This document shows positions 61,671-64,000 of a DNA stretch of 64,000 nucleotides, one piece after another. The position numbers and the translations under genes were made by a program. Origin of the DNA: Comamonas testosteroni (lineage in GTDB: Bacteria; Pseudomonadota; Gammaproteobacteria; Burkholderiales; Burkholderiaceae_C); the NCBI RefSeq assembly GCF_000761245.1, contig NZ_AWOR01000047.1, positions 62,001 to 126,000 on the forward strand, given 5' to 3'. The notes beneath the pieces were generated by a model. That model ran no database searches, was not told the origin of the DNA, and was given only the letters and a program-made list of their open reading frames with translations. How positions within the stretch are numbered: position 1 is the stretch's first letter; each line of letters opens with the position of its first letter.

Positions 61671-62402
61671 ATGAGGAATCTGAGCTCTCCGCTGGAACTG
61701 CCAGTTGCTGGCGCTGCCAGACCCCTGCGCGGCAACAGCTTCGTGCCCCAGGGCTATCCTGATCCGGCCATGCCGGCGCCGGTCTCATCGCTGGAGCAGC
61801 TCAAGCGCCAGCCGCGCCAGCCCGGCGAGGCCTCGTTCTTCTACTACGACCCGCACTTCCAGCTCAATTCGGCCAAGGTGCTGCCGGGCGAGTATTTTGT
61901 CTCGCGCGACGAGATGGCCATCGTCACCGTGCTGGGCTCCTGCATCGCCGCCTGTCTCTGGGATCGCTTCATGCGCATCGGCGGCATGAACCACTTCATG
62001 CTGCCCGACGGCGACAGCAGCGATGTCTCGGGGCGCTATGGCTCCTATGCCATGGAGCTGCTGATCAACGAAATGCTCAAGCTGGGGGCGCGGCGCGAAT
62101 CCATGCAGGCCAAGATTTTTGGCGGCGCCCAGGTCATGGCCAATTTCACGACCATGAATGTGGGCGAGCGCAACACTAGTTTTGTGACAGAGTATCTGCA
62201 AACCGAGCGCATTCCCATCGTCTCCGAGGACGTGCTGGACATCTATCCGCGCAAGGTGGTGTTTTTCCCATCCACGGGCAAGGCCATGGTCAAGCGCCTG
62301 GCACACGCCCATCCCGAGGCATTGGTGCAGCAGGAAATCACTCGCGGCAACGCGGCTGCGGTGGCACGCAATACGGCGGGCGGCTCGGTGGATCTGTTTT
62401 GA
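61671..62402 (+). CDS. cheD: Chemoreceptor glutamine deamidase CheD
   Basis: The 243-residue protein has the catalytic block VTVLGSCIAACLWDRFMRIG with the nucleophilic cysteine in GSCIAACL, then GGMNHFMLP with the catalytic histidine. It deamidates receptor glutamines. The first ~50 residues are a longer, variable N-terminal extension than the family core needs. Its C-terminus GGSVDLF resembles that of the CheZ-like protein at 57103. Confidence 0.97.
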   Translation: MRNLSSPLELPVAGAARPLRGNSFVPQGYPDPAMPAPVSSLEQLKRQPRQPGEASFFYYDPHFQLNSAKVLPGEYFVSRDEMAIVTVLGSCIAACLWDRFMRIGGMNHFMLPDGDSSDVSGRYGSYAMELLINEMLKLGARRESMQAKIFGGAQVMANFTTMNVGERNTSFVTEYLQTERIPIVSEDVLDIYPRKVVFFPSTGKAMVKRLAHAHPEALVQQEITRGNAAAVARNTAGGSVDLF

Positions 62403-62415
62403 GGAAGGTTGAGCG

Positions 62416-63537
62416 TTGTTAAAGCCAAAAATCCGGGTGATCGTGGTGGACGACTCTGCGCTGGTGCGCAGTCTTCTGGCCGAGATCATCAATCGCCAGC
62501 ATGACATGGAGTGCATCGGCTCGGCCAATGACCCGTTGATCGCGCGTGAAATGATCCGCGATCTGAACCCCGACGTGATCACGCTGGATGTGGAAATGCC
62601 CCGCATGGACGGCATCGATTTCCTCGGGCGGCTCATGCGCCTGCGACCCATGCCGGTGGTGATGATCTCCACGCTGACCGAACGCGGTGCCGAAGTCACC
62701 ATGCGTGCCCTCGAACTGGGCGCCATCGATTTTGTGGCCAAGCCCCGCGTCGGTGTGGCCAACGGCCTGCAAGAGCTGGCCAGCCAGATCGTGGACAAGA
62801 TCCGCGTGGCTGCCGTGGCCCAGGTGCATCGCTTGCCGGTGGTGCCGCACGGTGTGGCAGCGGCAGCGAGTGCGGGTGCGGGTGCCAAGCCTGCTGCGCC
62901 CCGTGCGCCTGCGGCACCCAGCCTGCTGGGCCGCATCTCGACCGAAAAAATCATCGCCATCGGCGCTTCCACGGGGGGCACCGAGGCGATCCGTGAAGTG
63001 CTCACGCATCTGCCGGCCGACTGCCCGGCCATCGTCATCACCCAGCACATGCCGCCGGGCTTCACCACCAGTTTTGCGGCGCGCCTCAACAGCCTGTGCC
63101 AGATGACGGTCAAGGAGGCCACGCATGGCGAGCGTTTGCTGCCCGGCCACGCCTATATCGCCCCTGGTGGCAAGCATTTCTCCATCACGCGCAGCGGCGC
63201 CAACTATGTGGCCGTGGTCGATGATGCGCCGCCCGTCAACCGCCACAAGCCCTCGGTCGAGGTGCTGTTCAAGTCGGTTGCCGCCAGCGCCGGGCGCAAT
63301 GCCTACGGCATCATGCTCACCGGCATGGGTGCCGATGGTGCCACCGCCATGCGCGAGATGCGTGATGCCGGCAGCTACAACCTGGTGCAGGACGAGAGCA
63401 CCTGCATCGTCTTCGGCATGCCCCGCGAAGCCATTGCCCATGGTGCGGCCGACGAGGTACTGCCTCTGCCGCAGATCGCTCATGCCCTGCTGACCAAGCT
63501 GCGCGGTGGCTCGGACCAGGTGCATCACCGTATCTAA
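62416..63537 (+). CDS. cheB: Protein-glutamate methylesterase CheB
   Basis: The 373-residue protein has a receiver domain ([20 protein letters not shown]; phospho-acceptor Asp58 in [12 protein letters not shown]), an Ala/Pro-rich linker, and the methylesterase domain with the catalytic triad regions [14 protein letters not shown] (Ser), [14 protein letters not shown] (His) and [12 protein letters not shown] (Asp). It starts with TTG at 62416, preceded by GAGGAAGG. Demethylation is regulated by phosphorylation from CheA. It is the last gene of the chemotaxis operon. Confidence 0.97.
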   Translation: MLKPKIRVIVVDDSALVRSLLAEIINRQHDMECIGSANDPLIAREMIRDLNPDVITLDVEMPRMDGIDFLGRLMRLRPMPVVMISTLTERGAEVTMRALELGAIDFVAKPRVGVANGLQELASQIVDKIRVAAVAQVHRLPVVPHGVAAAASAGAGAKPAAPRAPAAPSLLGRISTEKIIAIGASTGGTEAIREVLTHLPADCPAIVITQHMPPGFTTSFAARLNSLCQMTVKEATHGERLLPGHAYIAPGGKHFSITRSGANYVAVVDDAPPVNRHKPSVEVLFKSVAASAGRNAYGIMLTGMGADGATAMREMRDAGSYNLVQDESTCIVFGMPREAIAHGAADEVLPLPQIAHALLTKLRGGSDQVHHRI

Positions 63538-63548
63538 GATTGCATAAA

Positions 63549-63634
63549 AAGAGAGCGCCTTGCGCTTGTCAGATAATGACTTCAGGCTTCTAGAGCTTTG
63601 AAATCAAGATCTGACAGGCGCAAGGCGCTCTCTT
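63549..63634. terminator. Long inverted repeat / bidirectional terminator
   Basis: Two 26-bp arms (63549-63574 and 63609-63634) are complementary except for one G-U-type position and enclose a 34-bp loop. The ends are A-rich and T-rich. The arms include GCGCCTTGCGC and may derive from a family 2 repeat pair. It separates the convergent cheB and ABC-F genes. Confidence 0.75.
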
Positions 63635-63648
63635 ATTTGATGGCCTGA

Positions 63649-64000
63649 TTATTCAGACAGCAAGGTCCAGCGCTCCAGCGCCTCCATCAGCGCTTCATCG
63701 ATCTCCGCATCGCGCTGGTGCATGGCAACGGCCTTGGTGTTGTCGCTGGCAAACAGGCTGCCGTCGGCCAGCGCTTGCTGAATCTGCTTTTGCTCGCTCT
63801 CCAGTGCGGCAATCGTGGCCGGCAGGGATTCCAGCTCGCGCTGATCCTTGTAGCTGAGCTTCTTCTTGGGGCTGGCCGCAGCTTCGGTGCGGCTTGCGAC
63901 GGGCTTTGGCTCCTCCTTGGGGGTGGACTTGGCCTGCGCGGCTTCGGCCATGGCCTTGCTGCGGCGCGATTGCTCCATCCAGTCCGTCACGCCACCTTCG
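63649..64000 (-). CDS. ABC-F family ATPase, Uup-like, C-terminal part only
   Basis: The frame is open to the right edge, so only the last ~117 codons are seen. They carry the end of the second ATPase region (TDWMEQSRRS), a Lys/Pro/Ala-rich linker, then the C-terminal coiled-coil domain (LSYKDQRELESLPATIAALE), which closely matches the Uup pattern (LSYK.QRELE.LP). ABC-F proteins of this type act on ribosomes and DNA junctions. The ATP-binding motifs lie outside the window. Confidence 0.85.
   Translation of the reverse strand, partial: EGGVTDWMEQSRRSKAMAEAAQAKSTPKEEPKPVASRTEAAASPKKKLSYKDQRELESLPATIAALESEQKQIQQALADGSLFASDNTKAVAMHQRDAEIDEALMEALERWTLLSE

Noticed and set aside
1..64000. CRISPR arrays, tRNA or rRNA genes, insertion sequences, prophage
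   Set aside because: I found no regularly spaced direct repeats, no rRNA or tRNA-like sequence and no transposase or integrase gene by reading. A dedicated tRNA and IS search would be needed to be sure.

Overview
The window is GC-rich, tightly packed bacterial chromosome. Protein sequences, gene order and repeats point to a motile betaproteobacterium of the family Comamonadaceae, most likely Comamonas or a close relative. This assignment is by recognition and has not been searched.

Layout. (1) 1-9128 is a metabolic and transport region: an unknown partial gene, a histidine phosphatase, a Fur-box-preceded ferric iron ABC transporter (substrate-binding protein, fused permease, short ATPase), a PhzF-family protein, and a PLP aminotransferase divergent from a MocR-type regulator. 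(2) 9125-12981 is a four-gene envelope glycan cassette (YdjC-type deacetylase, GtrA, GT2, GT39). It resembles the systems that add hexosamine to lipid A in Francisella and Bordetella. (3) 13047-55035 is an almost complete flagellar regulon: flgAMN (minus); flgBCDEFGHIJKL; an HDOD/degenerate-EAL protein; flhB-flhA-flhF, an FlhG-like gene and fliA; two flagellins with fliDST (minus); motAB; cheYZ; fliE (minus); and fliFGHIJKLMNOPQR. (4) 55175-56990 is a NarL-type two-component pair (minus). (5) 57103-63537 is a chemotaxis operon with a small CheZ-like protein, a second CheY, and CheA, CheW, CheR, CheD and CheB. (6) The window ends in the 3' end of an Uup-type ABC-F gene.

How it works together. 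The flg/flh/fli genes encode the basal body, export gate, hook, filament and C-ring. FlhF and an FlhG-like protein probably set flagellar number and position. FliA (sigma-28) with FlgM times late genes: sigma-28-like promoters (TAAA, about 15 bp, GCCGATAA) can be read upstream of the first flagellin, motA, fliS and cheA, and more weakly at fliD and flgM. CheA/W/R/B/D and two CheY proteins form the signalling core, with CheZ and a second CheZ-like protein as likely phosphatases. No chemoreceptor gene and no flhDC lies in the window.

Nothing here is a wholly unknown multi-gene system. The parts most worth a second look are two dispersed repeat families (one always placed just after stop codons in the same orientation, one inserted in frame in two proteins), the second CheZ-like protein and its C-terminal motif shared with CheD, an FlhG-position protein with no P-loop, the lipid A-type glycan cassette, and a Fur-box leader with a terminator-like hairpin before the iron transporter.
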